Part shown: positions 30,437-40,437 of the stretch, piece by piece
Layout of the letters: every line of letters begins with the position of its first letter
Position numbering within the stretch: the stretch's first letter is position 1
Assembly (NCBI GenBank): GCA_963575745.1
Contig: CAUYUJ010017819.1
Location: 1 to 64,000, forward strand
DNA length: 64,000 bases
Source: Prorocentrum cordatum
Lineage: Eukaryota > Sar > Dinophyceae > Prorocentrales > Prorocentraceae
Direction of reading: 5' to 3'
Notes under the pieces: model-generated
Seen by the model: only the letters and a program-made list of their open reading frames with translations
What the model was told of the DNA's origin: nothing
Databases searched by the model: none
Made by a program: the position numbers and the translations under genes

Positions 30437-30746
30437 GAGGGGAAAAAACACATAGACACAATTCATCGCCGATTCCCCCGAAAAGATTGGAAAATATGGG
30501 CAGTGGGGGGGAAGACAGAAACCCAGAAAACTCAGAGCGTGAATTACCTACCCCGCTTTCGCTTCCAGGCAAAACCAAGCCATACCACGCGCCTCCTCGT
30601 CAAGCGGATTGACCAGTACAGGCTGCAATTTGGCGTCGTTTGGTATCTCTTGGAAGCGAGGGTGGTCAAAAGCGAGGTAGGTTTGTTTTTTCTCTCTAAA
30701 AACATGAGAGCATATGGGGAACATGTTTATTTGTTGTGTGTCCCAG
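30437..30746 (+). mobile_element. Family A element with nested FF
   Basis: GAGGGGAAAAAACACATAGA after ACTCAG; ends TTATTTGTTGTGTGTCCCAG. Interrupted at 30531-30702 by an FF copy. Acceptor CAG is intact, directly before the exon candidate at 30747. Confidence 0.75.
30531..30702. mobile_element. Family FF element, copy 2 (nested)
   Basis: GAATTACCTACCCCGCTTTC to AAAAGCGAGGTAGGTTTG. Over 90 percent like 20599-20766 by eye. Confidence 0.8.
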
Positions 30747-30912
30747 GGCCCCTTCAGCGACGCCCCCTGGGAGGAGCTCGAGCTGCGCGCGGGGCCCCTC
30801 CGCCCGGCCGCCCCTGGGGCGGCGGCGGCGGCGGCGGCCGCCGCGGCCGAGGAGCCGCGGGAGGGCACCCACAGCCGCCCGGGCCAGGGCCACCCTGGGC
30901 CGCTTTCCATCG
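30747..30912 (+). CDS. Candidate exon after family A acceptor
   Basis: Directly follows TGTGTGTCCCAG and reads GPFSDAPWEELELRAGPLRP, a run of about ten Ala codons, then EEPREGTHSRPGQGHPGPLS before a TCC array. Alanine run and G/C-ending codons are in keeping with other candidates. The 3' limit is lost in the repeat. No family recognised. Confidence 0.35.
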
Positions 30913-31318
30913 GCTCCTCCTCCTCCTCCTCCTCCTCCTCCTCCTCCTCCTCCTCCTCCTCCTCCTCCTCCTCCTCCTCCTCCTCTCTCCTCCTTCCTCC
31001 TCCTCCTCCTCCCTCCTCCTCCTCCTCCTCCTCCTCCTCCTCCTCCTCCTCCTCCTCCTCCTCCTCCTCCCCTCCTCCTCCTCATCCTCTCCTCCTCCTC
31101 CTACCTCCTCCCTCCTCCTCCTCCTCCTCCTCCTCCTCCTCCTCTCCTCCTCCTCCTCCTCCTCTCCTCCTCCTCCTCCTCTCCTCCTCCTCCTCCTCCT
31201 CTCGTCCTCCCTCCTCCTCCTCTCCTCCTCCTCCTCCCTCCCTCCTCCTCCTCCTCCTCCTCCTCCTCCTCCTCCTCCCTCCTCCCCCTCCTCCTCCTCC
31301 TCCCTCCTCCTCCTCCGC
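30913..31318. repeat. (TCC)n array, 400 bp
   Basis: Longest TCC array of the window. Creates spurious frames of 410 and 387 codons made of S, P or L runs. Confidence 0.97.
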
Positions 31319-31476
31319 CAGAGTGGCCTCTGGTGCGGGCTCATCGGGGCTCTTCCGCTCGAGGAGCGCGATGCGACAGCAGCGGATTGCGCGCCTGGAT
31401 TTGGCCATCCTGCGCCCCCTCAGTCCGCGGCGCCAAAAGGTCACTCCTGCTTAGGGTCTCTCTTGCGCGTAGTCGA
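31318..31476. mobile_element. Family O element, copy 3
   Basis: AGAGTGGCCTCTGGTGCGGG to AAAGGTCACTCCTGC..GCGTAGTCGA. The left tip is overrun by the TCC array. Confidence 0.65.
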
Positions 31477-31510
31477 TTCCAGGCCTGCCAAGTGCGGGTC
31501 GGACAGGAGC

Positions 31511-32031
31511 CCAGACCCCATCGAGTCAGGAACAAGCCACGCCGGGAGGTTGTTGGCAGCCTTCGGCCCGACCGTCTGGACGCCCGAAACGGGTACGGAA
31601 AGAGTGGGTACCATGCCCAACAGCAGTTCCTGTTCATTTTGAACAGGACTCGCTGTCCGCGCCGCCGCGGCCTGTGTCCACTTGAGACAGAAGGCCGCCT
31701 GCCCAACAGCGGCCGCTGTCGGTTTGGGGCAACATTTGCTGTTGGGCATGGCACCCACTCTGTCGGCACCCATTTCGGGTGTCCAAAGACCGGGGGGGCC
31801 CCCGCCCGGGCCCCGGGACCGTCCAGAGACGGCTCAGGATGCACAAGCGGTCCTGGGGAAGGGGTCGAGGCCCCCAGAGTCGAAGTCACGAAAGTATGAA
31901 GTCAAGAAGGCCTCGACGAGGCCTCCAGAGTCGAGTCGAGGCCTCCAGAGTCGAGGTCGTGCCCCCCAGAGTCGAGTCGAGGCCTCCAGAGTCGAAGTCG
32001 TGAGAATCTCAAGACGTCGGGGGTCTGGGGA
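31511..32031 (+). mobile_element. Family E element with nested NN and internal satellite
   Basis: CCAGACCCCATCGAGTCAGG at the left, AAGACGTCGGGGGTCTGGG at the right. Interrupted by NN (31575-31787). 31909-32008 contains a roughly 15-bp satellite, GTCGAGGCCTCCAGA, grown from the element's own sequence. Confidence 0.75.
31575..31787. mobile_element. Palindromic element NN, 5-bp duplication GACCG
   Basis: TCTGGACGCCCGAAACGGGT and its inverted partner (TTTCGGGTGTCCAAA at the right) form arms of about 57 bp including CATGCCCAACAGCA. GACCG flanks it at 31570-31574 and 31788-31792. Confidence 0.85.
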
Positions 32032-32261
32032 GTCTGGGTCGGACGGCAGCGGGGGACGCCACAGCGGGAGCCCATGCCTTGAGAGAGACGCCCTGCTTGC
32101 CTCCAGGCTGCCCCGAGCTTCTTGGGTCTCGATGGTTTTGCTGTGGAAGGCGTGACGGTCCCACACTAAAAATCAATGGACGTCCTGGGGTTCCAGGGTT
32201 GGGTTCCTTCTGGAAGGCTTCTTGTGGTCGAGCTCCTGCTGCAGGAAAACGGGTGGGCACG

Positions 32262-32415
32262 ACATCTGCTACGTGCAGCCGGTTTCGGCCCCACCGCCAG
32301 GCGCTTTCTTCGATACGTTGGCGCCTCCAGCGCCAGGGGGGGCGCCGGGGGGCGCCTGGGAAATCAGCTACGTGAGCTGGTTCGCCAACCCCCCCTTTGC
32401 TACAGGCCTCGGACG
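32262..32415. mobile_element. Family K element, partial
   Basis: ACATCTGCTACGTGCAGCCG, GGTTTCGGCCCCACCGCCAG, AAATCAGCTACGTGAGCTGG and CCCCCCTTTGCTAC. The left tip is missing. Confidence 0.65.
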
Positions 32416-32435
32416 AAAATAGCCCACAAGCATGC

Positions 32436-32578
32436 CACATTCATCGGTCAACGCCTCCCCCTCCCCCCAATGTTTAAAGTTGGCGGTGGGTTTTCTGAGT
32501 TCCACTTCGATCGTAGTCTCCCCCGCGCGTGCCAAGTTGGAGTTTGGGGGAGCGGGGGAGTGTCCACTAATTGTTCCC
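32436..32578. mobile_element. Element PP, copy 1
   Basis: GTCAACGCCTCCCCCTCCCC, AAAGTTGGCGGTGGG and AGCGGGGGAGTGTCCACTAA. The reverse copy is 55383-55520. Confidence 0.7.
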
Positions 32579-32584
32579 CCCTAC

Positions 32585-32795
32585 CATATCCCCCTCGACC
32601 CGACACATGGGGTTCGAGCAGGTGGGGTCGGAGGATCGCGCCGCATCGTCGATGCACCGGCGGCGCGGCTCGGTGTGGAGCCCGATTTTCGCCACTCTGA
32701 TGGCGCCGATGACTTGCGGACATCGCCGATGCGTCGCCAATGCATCGCTTGGCGATGCGGCGCGATCCTCCGACCCCACCTGCTCGGACACATTC
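32585..32795. mobile_element. Family D element, copy 2
   Basis: GGTGGGGTCGGAGGATCGCG and GCGCGATCCTCCGACCCCAC arms. The interior has GCATCGTCGATGCACCGG-like palindromes. Confidence 0.82.
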
Positions 32796-32994
32796 GGGGG
32801 GCCGGAGATCCGCCGATCTGATTCTTAGGCTTACGCCACACCGCCGACCCCTTGTTTATGCCAATCTGGGGGTAGTAGAAGCTGCGAAGGGGTGAAAAGG
32901 CGAGTGATATTTGTTTGGTGTCTGTTCGCCGCCACCGCCAGAGGGTCTCGGGCAGTTCCGCGGGGGGGTCCGAGCGGACGGCGACACCGCGAGT

Positions 32995-33580
32995 TTTGGA
33001 GCCACTTGGGGGCCGTTTCGGAGCCTCTGGGGTGCTTCTTGGGGGTTCCTTGGGGCGTCTGGGCGGCCTCGTGAGGGCCTCTGGGGGCCTCTTGGGGCAC
33101 TCTTGGGGCCCCCTGGGGTTCCTGGGGGCAGAAAGCTAGAGTTTCAACATGTTTGGTCGCCCTCTTGGGCCCCTCTTGGTGCCGTCTTGGAGCCCTCTTG
33201 GGCCGTCTTGGGGACCTCTTGGGCCGTGTTGGGGCCGTCTTGGGCCGTCTGGAGGCCGTCTTGGGGGCCTCTTGGGCCATCTTGGGGCTGTCTTTGGGGC
33301 CTCTTTGGCCGTCTTGGAGCGTCGGGAAGCCGAAAAGGCGGAAAAGCAAAAAACATCGAAAAACACTATGGAAAATCAACAATTTTAGACTCTTGGGCCC
33401 TCTTGGGAGGCTTGTTTGGGACCTCGGGGGCCGTCTTGGAGACCTCTTGGCCCGTCTTGGGGCCATCTTGGGCGTCTTGGAGCGGTCGTTTGGCGTCTCG
33501 GGGCCTTCGTGGGCCGTCTTGGAGGCCTCTTGGGGGCTTCTTGGCCCGTCTTGAGGCCCTCTTGGGCCCGGAAAAGCCCC
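32995..33580. repeat. CCTCTTGGGCCGTCTTGG minisatellite
   Basis: About 20-bp units of (C)CTCTTGGGGCCGTCTTGGAG with an AT-rich island at 33330-33390 (AAAAACATCGAAAAACACTA). Several frames are open and rich in GPSWGPLG. The reverse complement type occurs at 42655-43080. Confidence 0.85.
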
Positions 33581-33830
33581 GTGAACCGCTCGTCCCGGCC
33601 GTGCTGCGCTCGTGCCGGACCCCCCCCCCCCCTCCAAATCGACCGGACCGGGCTCCCGGGGGAGGGGTTTGGGGAGGGGGAAGCATCTCACACGCCGATG
33701 ATCCCCAAGGGGTCGGCGGATTTTTTCGATCCGCGGCCCCCAGGGGCAGCCTTTTCGCCCCGGGTCTGTCTCCGATGGGCGGGCCCGATGGCGGGCGGCA
33801 GAGGCCGAAGATCGAGGGAAGGAACACCAG

Positions 33831-33978
33831 CCCTGACCTCCCAGGAGGGCTAAAACATAGCACCCGACTTGAAAACCTATCACAAAGCTGTTCTAATTCT
33901 TGGTTTTAGGCTGTTTCGCTCAGCTTTTTAGGTTTTTAGGTCTCCAGTGCCACAAAATAGCTCTCTGGAAGGTCAGGG
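33831..33978 (+). mobile_element. Family C element
   Basis: CCCTGACCTCCCAGGAGGGC to TCTCTGGAAGGTCAGGG. Preceded at 33732-33818 by the segment shared with composite OO. Confidence 0.88.
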
Positions 33979-33984
33979 TAAGCG

Positions 33985-34104
33985 GACTGAGGACTGAGGG
34001 GGCGCAGGCTGGCCGAATCCAGGCGCGCAAGCCGCTGCTGTCGCATCGCGCTTCTCGATCCGAAGAGCCCCGATGAGCCCGCACCAGAGGTCACTCTGGC
34101 GAAG
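33985..34104. mobile_element. Family O element, reverse, truncated
   Basis: GAGGGGGCGCAGGCTGGCCG and GAGCCCGCACCAGAGGTCAC are the complement of 31321-31440. It abuts a GGA array. Confidence 0.6.
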
Positions 34105-34315
34105 GAGGAGGAGGGAGGAGGAGGAGGAGGAGGAGGAGGAGGAGGAGGAGGAGGAGGAGGAGGAGGAGGAGGAGGAGGAGGAGGAGGAGAAGGAGGAGGA
34201 GGAGGAGGAGGAGGAGGGAGGAGGAGGAAGGAGGAGGAGGAGGAGGGAGGACGGAGGAGGAGGAGGAGTAGGAGGAGGAGGAGGAGGAGGAGGAGGAGGA
34301 GGAGGAGGAGGAGGG
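34105..34315. repeat. GGA array
   Basis: About 210 bp of GGA/GAG, complementary in sense to the TCC array at 30913. Confidence 0.96.
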
Positions 34316-34500
34316 ACCCAAGCTCAGATCGTTGGAGCTCTGGGCACACCGGTTGGGCGGCGCGCGCGCCCGAGGCCCGGGCCGCGTCGGGGCCCAGGGC
34401 GGCGCCAGCCGGGCGCAGCGGTGGCGTGCACGCTCGGCATCGCTCGGGCGCGTGCGTCTCTCTCTCTGTCGGCGCGGAGCCTCGAGGAGCACCCTGTCAG

Positions 34501-34714
34501 AGCCCCGAATCATCAGGGGTAACTCGGGTCAGGGTTAACTCGGGTTCGTTTTTCGGGAATCCGAACCCGACTTACCCCGGACCCGAGTTACACCGGATGA
34601 TTCGAGCGTCCAGAGCCCCACATCATCAGGGGTAACTCGGGTCAGGGCTAACTCGGGTTCCTTCTTCGGGAATCCAAACCCGAGTTACCCCGGACCCGAG
34701 TTACCCCGGATAAT
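34501..34714. mobile_element. Two tandem copies of palindromic element M
   Basis: Each unit (34501-34608, 34613-34714) runs AGCCCC(G/A)(A/C)ATCATCAGGGG, TAACTCGGGT, TTCGGGAATCC, ACCCGAGTTACCCCGGA. A third copy is at 63590-63696. The repeated word is TAACTCGGGTC and its complement. Confidence 0.88.
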
Positions 34715-34924
34715 TCGGGCGCCCAAACCCTGGGCAGCCGTGCCCCCCCCCCCCCAAAAAAAAAGATTCACTGCGTGGAGCTCCCCACATGTGCATCTGC
34801 TCGCACGGACCTGTCCGCCGTGAACGCCTAGGCGCAAGAGGTTTCGAACATCAACGGGCTTCAGTTGTGGCGGTCTGGTCATGAATCTAACTGCGAATGA
34901 ATTGGAGTGCGAATGAGCCTCAGT

Positions 34925-35045
34925 AGAACGAGCGCGTCTGTGCGCATGAGCCTGGGGCCTCCTGGGGGCTCCTGAAACCTACTGGGGCTTCCTGGGGCCT
35001 CCAGGAGCCTCTTGGGGCCTCCTGGAACCTCCCAGGGAGGCTTCG
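34925..35045. repeat. GCCTCCTGGG minisatellite (also 35330-35515)
   Basis: CCTCCTGGGGCTTCCTGGGG units on both sides of the next array. Confidence 0.85.
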
Positions 35046-35050
35046 GGCCC

Positions 35051-35320
35051 CAGGAGAGGCCCAATATATAGCAACCAACGTACATAAAACATTGCGGATT
35101 GGAGCCACAGGAGACGGGCAATTTATAGGAACACACGTAAAGCACCAAGGACTCGTGCCCCAGGAGAGGCCCAACATATAGGAACATAAGTAAAACATTT
35201 AGGATTGTGTTCACAGGAGAAGGACAATCTATATAAACATGCGCATAACGTCAAGGATTCGTGCTCCAGGTGAGGCGCAATCTATAGGAGCATACGTAAA
35301 ACACATGGGATTGGAGCCAC
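35051..35320. repeat. 54-bp tandem repeat, 5 copies
   Basis: CAGG(A/T)GA units start at 35051, 35107, 35161, 35213 and 35267 and contain CAAT(A/T)TATAGGAACA, ACGTAAAACA and GGATT(G/C)G(A/T)G. Confidence 0.9.
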
Positions 35321-35544
35321 TCCTGTTGCCTTCTGAGGCCTCCTGCTCCTGGGGCCTCTCGGGACCTCCTGTTGCCTTCCGAAGTCTCCTGGCGCTTCCT
35401 GTGGCCTCCTGGGGCCTCCTGTGGCTTCCTGAGGCCTCCTGGAGCTTCCTGGGGCCTCCTGGAGCCTCTTGGGACATCTTGTGGCCTCTTGAGTCTTTCT
35501 GTGGCCTCCTGATCCCACGAGTCTGGCCACCAAAACAGGCAAAC

Positions 35545-35890
35545 CGAACGAGACATCCTCAAAATCTGGCCCACCTGGGGGGTGAAAAAGGGCGCCTCGC
35601 TCGAGACATCCTCCAAATCTGCTCCGAAAGCGAAGGATGTTGGGACGCAAACCGTTTGAGGCATCCCCACAAAACGGCCCTCGGCGGCTCCCCTTAGGGG
35701 AGTGAAAATGAGCGCCTCGCTCGAGACATCCTCCAAATCTGTTCCGAAAGCGAAGATGCTGGGACTGAACAAGCAAACCGCTTGAGACATCCCCACACAA
35801 CGGCCGCGAGCGGGACCGTGTCATACCCCTCGGCGGCTCCCCTTAGGGGTGCTGAAACCAGCGCCCAGCGTGAGACATCCTCACAATCTG
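35545..35890. repeat. About 120-150 bp tandem repeat, 3 units
   Basis: GCGCCTCGCTCGAGACATCC, AAATCTG(C/T)TCCGAAAGCGAA and CGGCGGCTCCCCTTAGGGG recur, starting about 35580, 35698 and 35847. Confidence 0.85.
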
Positions 35891-35892
35891 CT

Positions 35893-36080
35893 GTGTGTAG
35901 AGTAAGTCTGAGTATGAGTAGGTCTGAGTATGAGTAGGTCTGAGTATGAGTAGGTTTGAGTATGAGTATGTCTGAGTATGAGTAGGTCTGAGCATGAGTA
36001 GGTCTGAGTATGAGTAGGTCTCAGTATGAGTAATTATGTGTATGAGTAAGTCTGTGTATGAGTAAGTCTGGGTATGAGGA
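35893..36080. repeat. GAGTAGGTCTGAGTAT minisatellite
   Basis: 14-16 bp units, about 12 copies, running into a short GGA array at 36076. Confidence 0.93.
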
Positions 36081-36309
36081 GGAGGAGGAGGAGGAGGAGG
36101 AGGAGGAGGAGGAGGAGGGAGCAGAAGAAGAAGAGGAAGGAGTAGGAGGCGTCAAAGCAATCACAATAACCCCATCTTAGGATATGGGGGAAAAGAGGCG
36201 AGGTGCCTCCGAAAGAGCACGCGCGAGGCCCGAAGCCAAAGCGCACGGGGAAGGGACGTCCCAGGCGATGGCGGGGCACACCCCCGGGGCGCCCTCTATG
36301 CGCGATATT

Positions 36310-36433
36310 CCAAAAGGTCAACAATACTCCCAAAATAGGCCCCAGACTAGTTTGGGAGTATGTTTTGATGATTTTGGCGGTGTGCTTCATTTTTCGTCGA
36401 AAATTCCCCTGGAGGGGGACAGGCCCGACTTAA
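36310..36433. mobile_element. Family G element, right half
   Basis: TTTTTCGTCGAAAATTCCCC and GGGGGACAGGCCCGACTTAA are intact; the left end is lost. GGGACGTCCCAGGCGATG occurs on both sides (36250, 36440). Confidence 0.65.
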
Positions 36434-36475
36434 GGTAAGGGACGTCCCAGGCGATGTCAGGGAGGAGGGGGAGGG

Positions 36476-37095
36476 GGAGGAGGAGGAGGAGGAGGAGGAG
36501 GAGGAGGAGGAGGAGAGGAGGAGGAGGAGCAGGAGAGAGGAGGAGCAGGAGGAGGAGGAGGAGGAGGAGGAGCTGGAGGAGGGGGAGGAGGAGGAGGAGG
36601 AGGAGGAGGAGGCGAGACGTCCCAGGGACTTAAGGGAAGGGAGGGGGGCGCCCTCTCTGCGCGACAGAGGAGGCGCCGCGGAGCGCCGAGTGCACCGCGG
36701 ACGGCTGGCGGGAGCTCGCGGGCGGGGAGGCGGAGGCCGCCACCCCCATGAGGGGGGAAAGAGATGCCGATGCCGATGCCGATGCCCTCCTCCCTCCTCC
36801 TCCTCCTCCTCTCTCCTCCTCCTCCTCCTCCTCCTCCTCCTCCTCCTCCTCCTCCTGGGCTCGTCGAGTGCTTTCGCTCCGGTCGTCGAGTGCTTTCGCT
36901 CCGGTAGTCAATTTCCTGCTCCTCCTCCTCCCTCCTCCCTCCTGCTCCACCTCCTCCTCCTCCTTCCTCCTCTCCTCCTCTCTTCCTCCTCCTCCTCCTC
37001 CTCTCCTCTCCTCCTCCTCCTCCTCTCCTCCTCCCTCCTCCTCCTCCTCCTCCTCCTCCTGTTCCTCCTCCTCCTCCTTCTCCTCCTGCTGGCTC
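36476..37095. repeat. GGA array, then two TCC arrays
   Basis: GGA at 36476-36612, TCC at 36786-36858 and 36918-37095. The opposite arrays could pair as a stem of about 70-130 bp. Confidence 0.93.
36668..36755 (+). CDS. Small candidate exon
   Basis: After GCGCGACAG the frame reads EEAPRSAECTADGWRELAGG then EAEAATPM, with all third bases G or C. It lies between the GGA and TCC arrays. GGGCGGGGAGGCGGAGGCCG is repeated at 37187, so part of it has been duplicated. Confidence 0.3.
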
Positions 37096-37264
37096 GTCGA
37101 GTGCTTTAGCTCCGATCGTCAACTTCGAGCATCAGGGGGTTTACCGAAACTGTAGAGGAAACTGTTTACCGAAACTGTTTAGCATCAGGGCGGGGAGGCG
37201 GAGGCCGCCACCTACAGGGGGGAAAGATGCCGATGCCGCTGCTGGCTCTTCGAGTGCTCTAGCT

Positions 37265-37376
37265 TTCTGTCGGGCGTGCCCCCCTACAGGGGGATTTTCG
37301 CCATGTTTGGATTATTTTGAGGGTACTTTCAATTTTTCGTAGAAAATCCCCCTGTAGGGGGACAGGCCCGACTTAT
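37265..37376. mobile_element. Family G element, 8-bp duplication
   Basis: TTCTGTCGGGCGTGCCCCCC to GGGGGACAGGCCCGACTTAT, 112 bp, flanked by CTCTAGCT (37257-37264) and CTTTAGCT (37377-37384). Confidence 0.82.
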
Positions 37377-37383
37377 CTTTAGC

Positions 37384-37571
37384 TCCGATTGCCAATTTCG
37401 AGCACCAGGGAGTACCGAAACTGTAAGGTTTGCACGTGTCGGGCCCTGGGAGGCGATGCTCGTTCGACACGTCGCTAGCGTGTCGGGAGTGCACCGTTGC
37501 GATACTTGCTCGGGTGCTCGAAATTGGTTCTGAGGTGTGGTCCTCAAGTACGATGGGAGCAACATAAGAGT
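37384..37571 (+). mobile_element. Element family Q, diverged copy
   Basis: CACCAGGGAGTACCGAAACT, TTTGCACGTGTCGGGCCCTG and GGTGCTCGAAATTGGTTCTG..GGGAGCAACATAAG. Confidence 0.6.
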
Positions 37572-37728
37572 ACGGTAGGTTCGCGTCGTGTCGACAGGCG
37601 GCGACCTCGCCGCAGGCGCTCCACGCGGAGCGCCGCTGGCGACCCAGAATCGGTCGATGTGGAACGAGCGGAAGCTCTCTGAAACGGCCGAGCGTTCGAG
37701 GTGGAACGATCCACTCGGTGTCGGATAC

Positions 37729-37910
37729 TAGGGGAGCGAAAAGCGACATAAACATAAGAACTCGGAGGTCCGCGCGGATTTCTCGGATCGGCGCTGGGGA
37801 CCCCCGGCGGCGCCTCCGGCGCCGCGCCAGGGATGGGGGCCCCAGCGCCGATCCGAGAAATCCGCGCGGTCCTCCGAGTTCTTATGTTTATGTCACTTTT
37901 CGTTCCCCTA
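37729..37910. mobile_element. Family B element with 5-bp duplication GATAC; candidate introner
   Basis: TAGGGGAGCGAAAAGCGACA to TGTCACTTTTCGTTCCCCTA, near-perfect arms including CTCGGAGGTCCGCGCGGATT. GATAC sits at 37724-37728 and 37911-37915. Read as an intron from GA (37724) to TAG (37911), it would join an upstream frame ending RSRWNDPLGV to a downstream frame TPTLESARHEAAVQRRRRKK. The downstream part is related to repeat HH, which weakens a coding reading. Confidence 0.88.
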
Positions 37911-37965
37911 GATACACCAACGCTGGAGTCTGCACGGCACGAGGCTGCCGTACAACGAAGACGCC

Positions 37966-38078
37966 GGAAGAAGGGCCGCCCTGGGGTTCGGAAGGGGCTC
38001 GCTGTTCCTAAGGTTCTTCTGAGGCTGCTGTTCCCCTGGCCCTCCTCGTGCACGCAGGCGCTCTTTGGGGCCAGGAAG
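37966..38078 (+). repeat. Family HH, diverged copy
   Basis: GGGCCGCCCTGGGGTTCGG, GGCTCGCTGTTCCTAAGG and TTCCCCTGGCCCTCCTCG parallel 17170-17290. The worn right tip of a family P element follows near 38080-38136. Confidence 0.55.
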
Positions 38079-38299
38079 GGGCGTTGTTCCTTGTTTATCG
38101 TTCCTTATTTCAGCAGCCCGACTTCGATTGTAGGAGATGGATTGCAGCAGTGATTCACATCATAATCGCTGTTTCTCCGGGATCCAGGAAGCATAAGCAG
38201 AATGTTCAGTAGGTCGACGGATCAGTGCACCTACGTTCGTATTTTTTTGGGGAGGCAAATGAGCTCTGTAGTCCTGACTGTCTCAGTTGCGGCGTTCTC

Positions 38300-38440
38300 C
38301 TCAATTTCGGCCTCCCGGGCCCCTTCAGGCCACGGGGCCGTCCCCAAAAATGATGCGTCAGGGACAAAGAACTGGCCCTGGGGAAGGGGTCGGGACCTCT
38401 GGGGCCGCGACTGGAAAAAAGCAGACTGGAGGATGTCTGG
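38300..38440 (+). mobile_element. Family E element
   Basis: TCGGCCTCCCGGGCCCCTTC, GGGGCCGTCCCCAAAAATGA and AAAAGCAGACTGGAGGATGT. Confidence 0.6.
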
Positions 38441-38684
38441 GGACCACGATGCCGCTGCTCGCTCTGTAGGGCCCCTCGTCGTCACGGCCAGGTTCTCCCC
38501 GAGACTCTGGTTCGAACTCACCCCAGGAGAGATCTGCGACGATGTTGAATGCGGGGTCCCCGGACCCCTTCTTGCGACCGCCTTCTCGCGCACACATGCT
38601 GCCATTGCCCGCCTTTCTCTCGAGAAGTGGTCCCAGCACGGTAGCTGATGACGTCTGTCTCTGGTGTTTTGAGCACGTGCTGCG

Positions 38685-38826
38685 ACGATGTTCAATGCGC
38701 GCCTCCCAGGGACCGGTTTGTTCTTCCCGGGTCGTTTTCGAAAGGTCCCGGCGCCTGGCGAGGGCCAACCAGAGCAAAAAGCTTCCCGTTGTGATTTTCC
38801 ACGGCCCGAGGGTGTCTGGGTCTGGG
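38685..38826 (-). mobile_element. Family E element, reverse
   Basis: CAGGGACCGGTTTGTTCTTC, AAGCTTCCCGTTGTGATTTT and CGGCCCGAGGGTGTCTGGG. Confidence 0.6.
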
Positions 38827-38840
38827 GGGCAGCGCTAATC

Positions 38841-39056
38841 GAGGCCTCCCAACTGGGGTCGGAGCAGATGTGGCCGGAGGATCGCGCAGCCTCGATGCCT
38901 CGGCGATGCAGCGGCGATGTGGGACATATGAGCCCGATTTCTGCTGCGCCCACGTCGCCGATGCCTCGCAGGTGCATAACCGATGCATCGGTGATGCATC
39001 GGCGAAGTGGCGTGATCCCCCGATCACATCTATTCGGACCCCGTCTAGGAGGCCTG
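38841..39056. mobile_element. Family D element, copy 3
   Basis: GAGGCCTCCCAACTGGGGTC to CGGACCCCGTCTAGGAGGCC, with CGATGCATCGGTGATGCATC inside. Confidence 0.85.
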
Positions 39057-39067
39057 TGTAGCTAAAG

Positions 39068-39228
39068 TGAAGTCGGGCCTGTCCCTCCACAGGGGGAATA
39101 TTCAAACGTGGCCACAACATAGTCTGGGGACCATTTTTTGAGCATTGTCTGGCCATTTTGGGAGCATTTCTGGGGTATTTTTGATTTTTCGTCGAAAAGC
39201 CCCCTGTAGGGGGACACGCCCAACTTAA
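39068..39228. mobile_element. Family G element, exact 8-bp duplication AGCTAAAG
   Basis: TGAAGTCGGGCCTGTCCCTC to GGGGACACGCCCAACTTAA. AGCTAAAG occurs at 39060-39067 and 39229-39236. Confidence 0.9.
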
Positions 39229-39247
39229 AGCTAAAGGTTTCCTTCCT

Positions 39248-39450
39248 GCTCTCTCGGGGGCGGCAAAGAGGGGGGTGATGACTAGGGGGGGTGGATATCA
39301 TGGCGCGGGCCATGATATTTCCCCAGATTTCGTGGCGCCTCTTCTTATTTCATTACGTCCCTGGCCCCCCCGCTGGGCCGCGCACATGCCGCCGGTCATG
39401 ATTTGCACCCCCCCACTCTTGGACACCCCCCTCTTGGCCGCTCCCGATTC
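39248..39450. mobile_element. Family H element, copy 2
   Basis: GGGGGCGGCAAAGAGGGGGG to CCCCCTCTTGGCCGCTCCCG. Its right end is 6 bases from the acceptor of the next exon candidate. Confidence 0.82.
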
Positions 39451-39456
39451 TCCCAG

Positions 39457-40200
39457 GCCGGCGTCTTCGCGGGCGCGCGCGTGCGCACTCGGCGGCGGGG
39501 CTCGGAGGACATCACTGGCGACGAGGGCCTGGTGCGGGCCGTGCTCACCCTCAGCGGGGAGCCGGGCGTGCTGACGCGGGTCTTCTCGGGCCGGAGGAAA
39601 GGGGGGGAGATTGGGAAAGCCAGACATCGGGCGTCTCGAAAAAATCGAGACAGAGGTTTTTCATAGTTTTGGCCTCTCGGAGCCCTCGCCGGGCCTCGGG
39701 ACCGTCCAAAAAACGACTCGGGATGAAAAACCGGTCCCAGGGAAGTGGTCGGGAGGTCGGGGGCTCGCGTCTCGAAGAAAACGAGACGTCGGATGTCTGG
39801 GAAAGGGGGGCTTGCGAAATCTGCTGCATGCAGCTGGTTTCGGCCCCGCCGCCGGTCCCATTCCTCGATGCATGGCCGCCTCCCGGCGCCGGGAGGCGCC
39901 GGGAAAAGCAGCTACGTGAGCCGATTCTCAACCCCCCCTTTGTTATGCCCCCCTTTCGCCCGGCCCGATCTTCGGGCGAAGATAACTATGCACATGCATC
40001 GATTCTGGCCAGGCCCATCTTGGGCCCAGGATCGGTGCATTATGCTTTCCTGGCCAAGGCAGGAGGGCATGTGCACCGATCCTGGGCTCAGGGTGGGCCT
40101 GGCCAGAATCGGTGTATGTGCATAGTTCTTCTTCCTCTAGGTCTGGCAGGTGGTCGATCCGGGCACAGGCTGGGCTGCGCGGCTCTGGATTTTAAGTAGT
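39457..40200 (+). CDS. Two candidate exons around a stack of elements
   Basis: Exon 1 starts after GATTCTCCCAG (39457) and reads AGVFAGARVRTRRRGSEDIT then GDEGLVRAVLTLSGEPGVLT. Exon 2 starts after TTCTTCTTCCTCTAG (40141) and reads VWQVVDPGTGWAARLWILSS. Between them lie family K (with E nested) and family N. Splicing from GTCTTC (about 39581) to TAG (40140) would keep the frame, and GTCT stands at both junctions. No family recognised. Splicing is inference. Confidence 0.35.
39586..39976. mobile_element. Family K element with nested E
   Basis: TCGGGCCGGAGGAAAGGGGG to CCCTTTCGCCCGGCCCGA, with the usual GCATGCAGCTGGTTTCGGCC and GGCGCCGGGAGGCGCC core. Interrupted by family E. Confidence 0.82.
39620..39800 (+). 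mobile_element. Family E element, complete, flanked by GAAAG
   Basis: CCAGACATCGGGCGTCTCGA to GAGACGTCGGATGTCTGG. GAAAG lies at both junctions, and the uninterrupted K copies show a single GAAAG there, so this is a 5-bp target duplication. Confidence 0.82.
39984..40140. mobile_element. Palindromic element N, copy 1
   Basis: AACTATGCACATGCATCGAT and GGTGTATGTGCATAGTT arms; inner arms CCTGGCCAAGGCAGG and CCAGGCCCATC. The right tip runs into TTCTTCCTCTAG. Copy 2 at 44291. Confidence 0.85.
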
Positions 40201-40437
40201 GGCGAAGCGTGTCCTGACTCGCCTATAGTCCTACCGAACAATGTTCTAGGAACCTTTTGTGGTTTCCACGAAATGTTCTTAGAACATTTCTCGTGGAGTC
40301 TGTCTTGTTCTATCACATCGGGGTTATGTTCTAAGAACATTGTGTTTGTTCTTATTTTTGGGTTCTAAGAACATTTCGTGGTAGGACTATAGGAATGCCG
40401 GGAGGGTCGGTCCCTGCTCAAGGAGTGGCCCTTCCCT
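40196..40437. mobile_element. Palindromic element L, copy 1
   Basis: TATAGTCCTACCGAACAATG and TCGTGGTAGGACTATAGGAA are inverted; TTCTTAGAAC/GTTCTAAGAAC words fill the inside. Copy 2 at 62772. A worn relative is at 16545-16680. Confidence 0.8.
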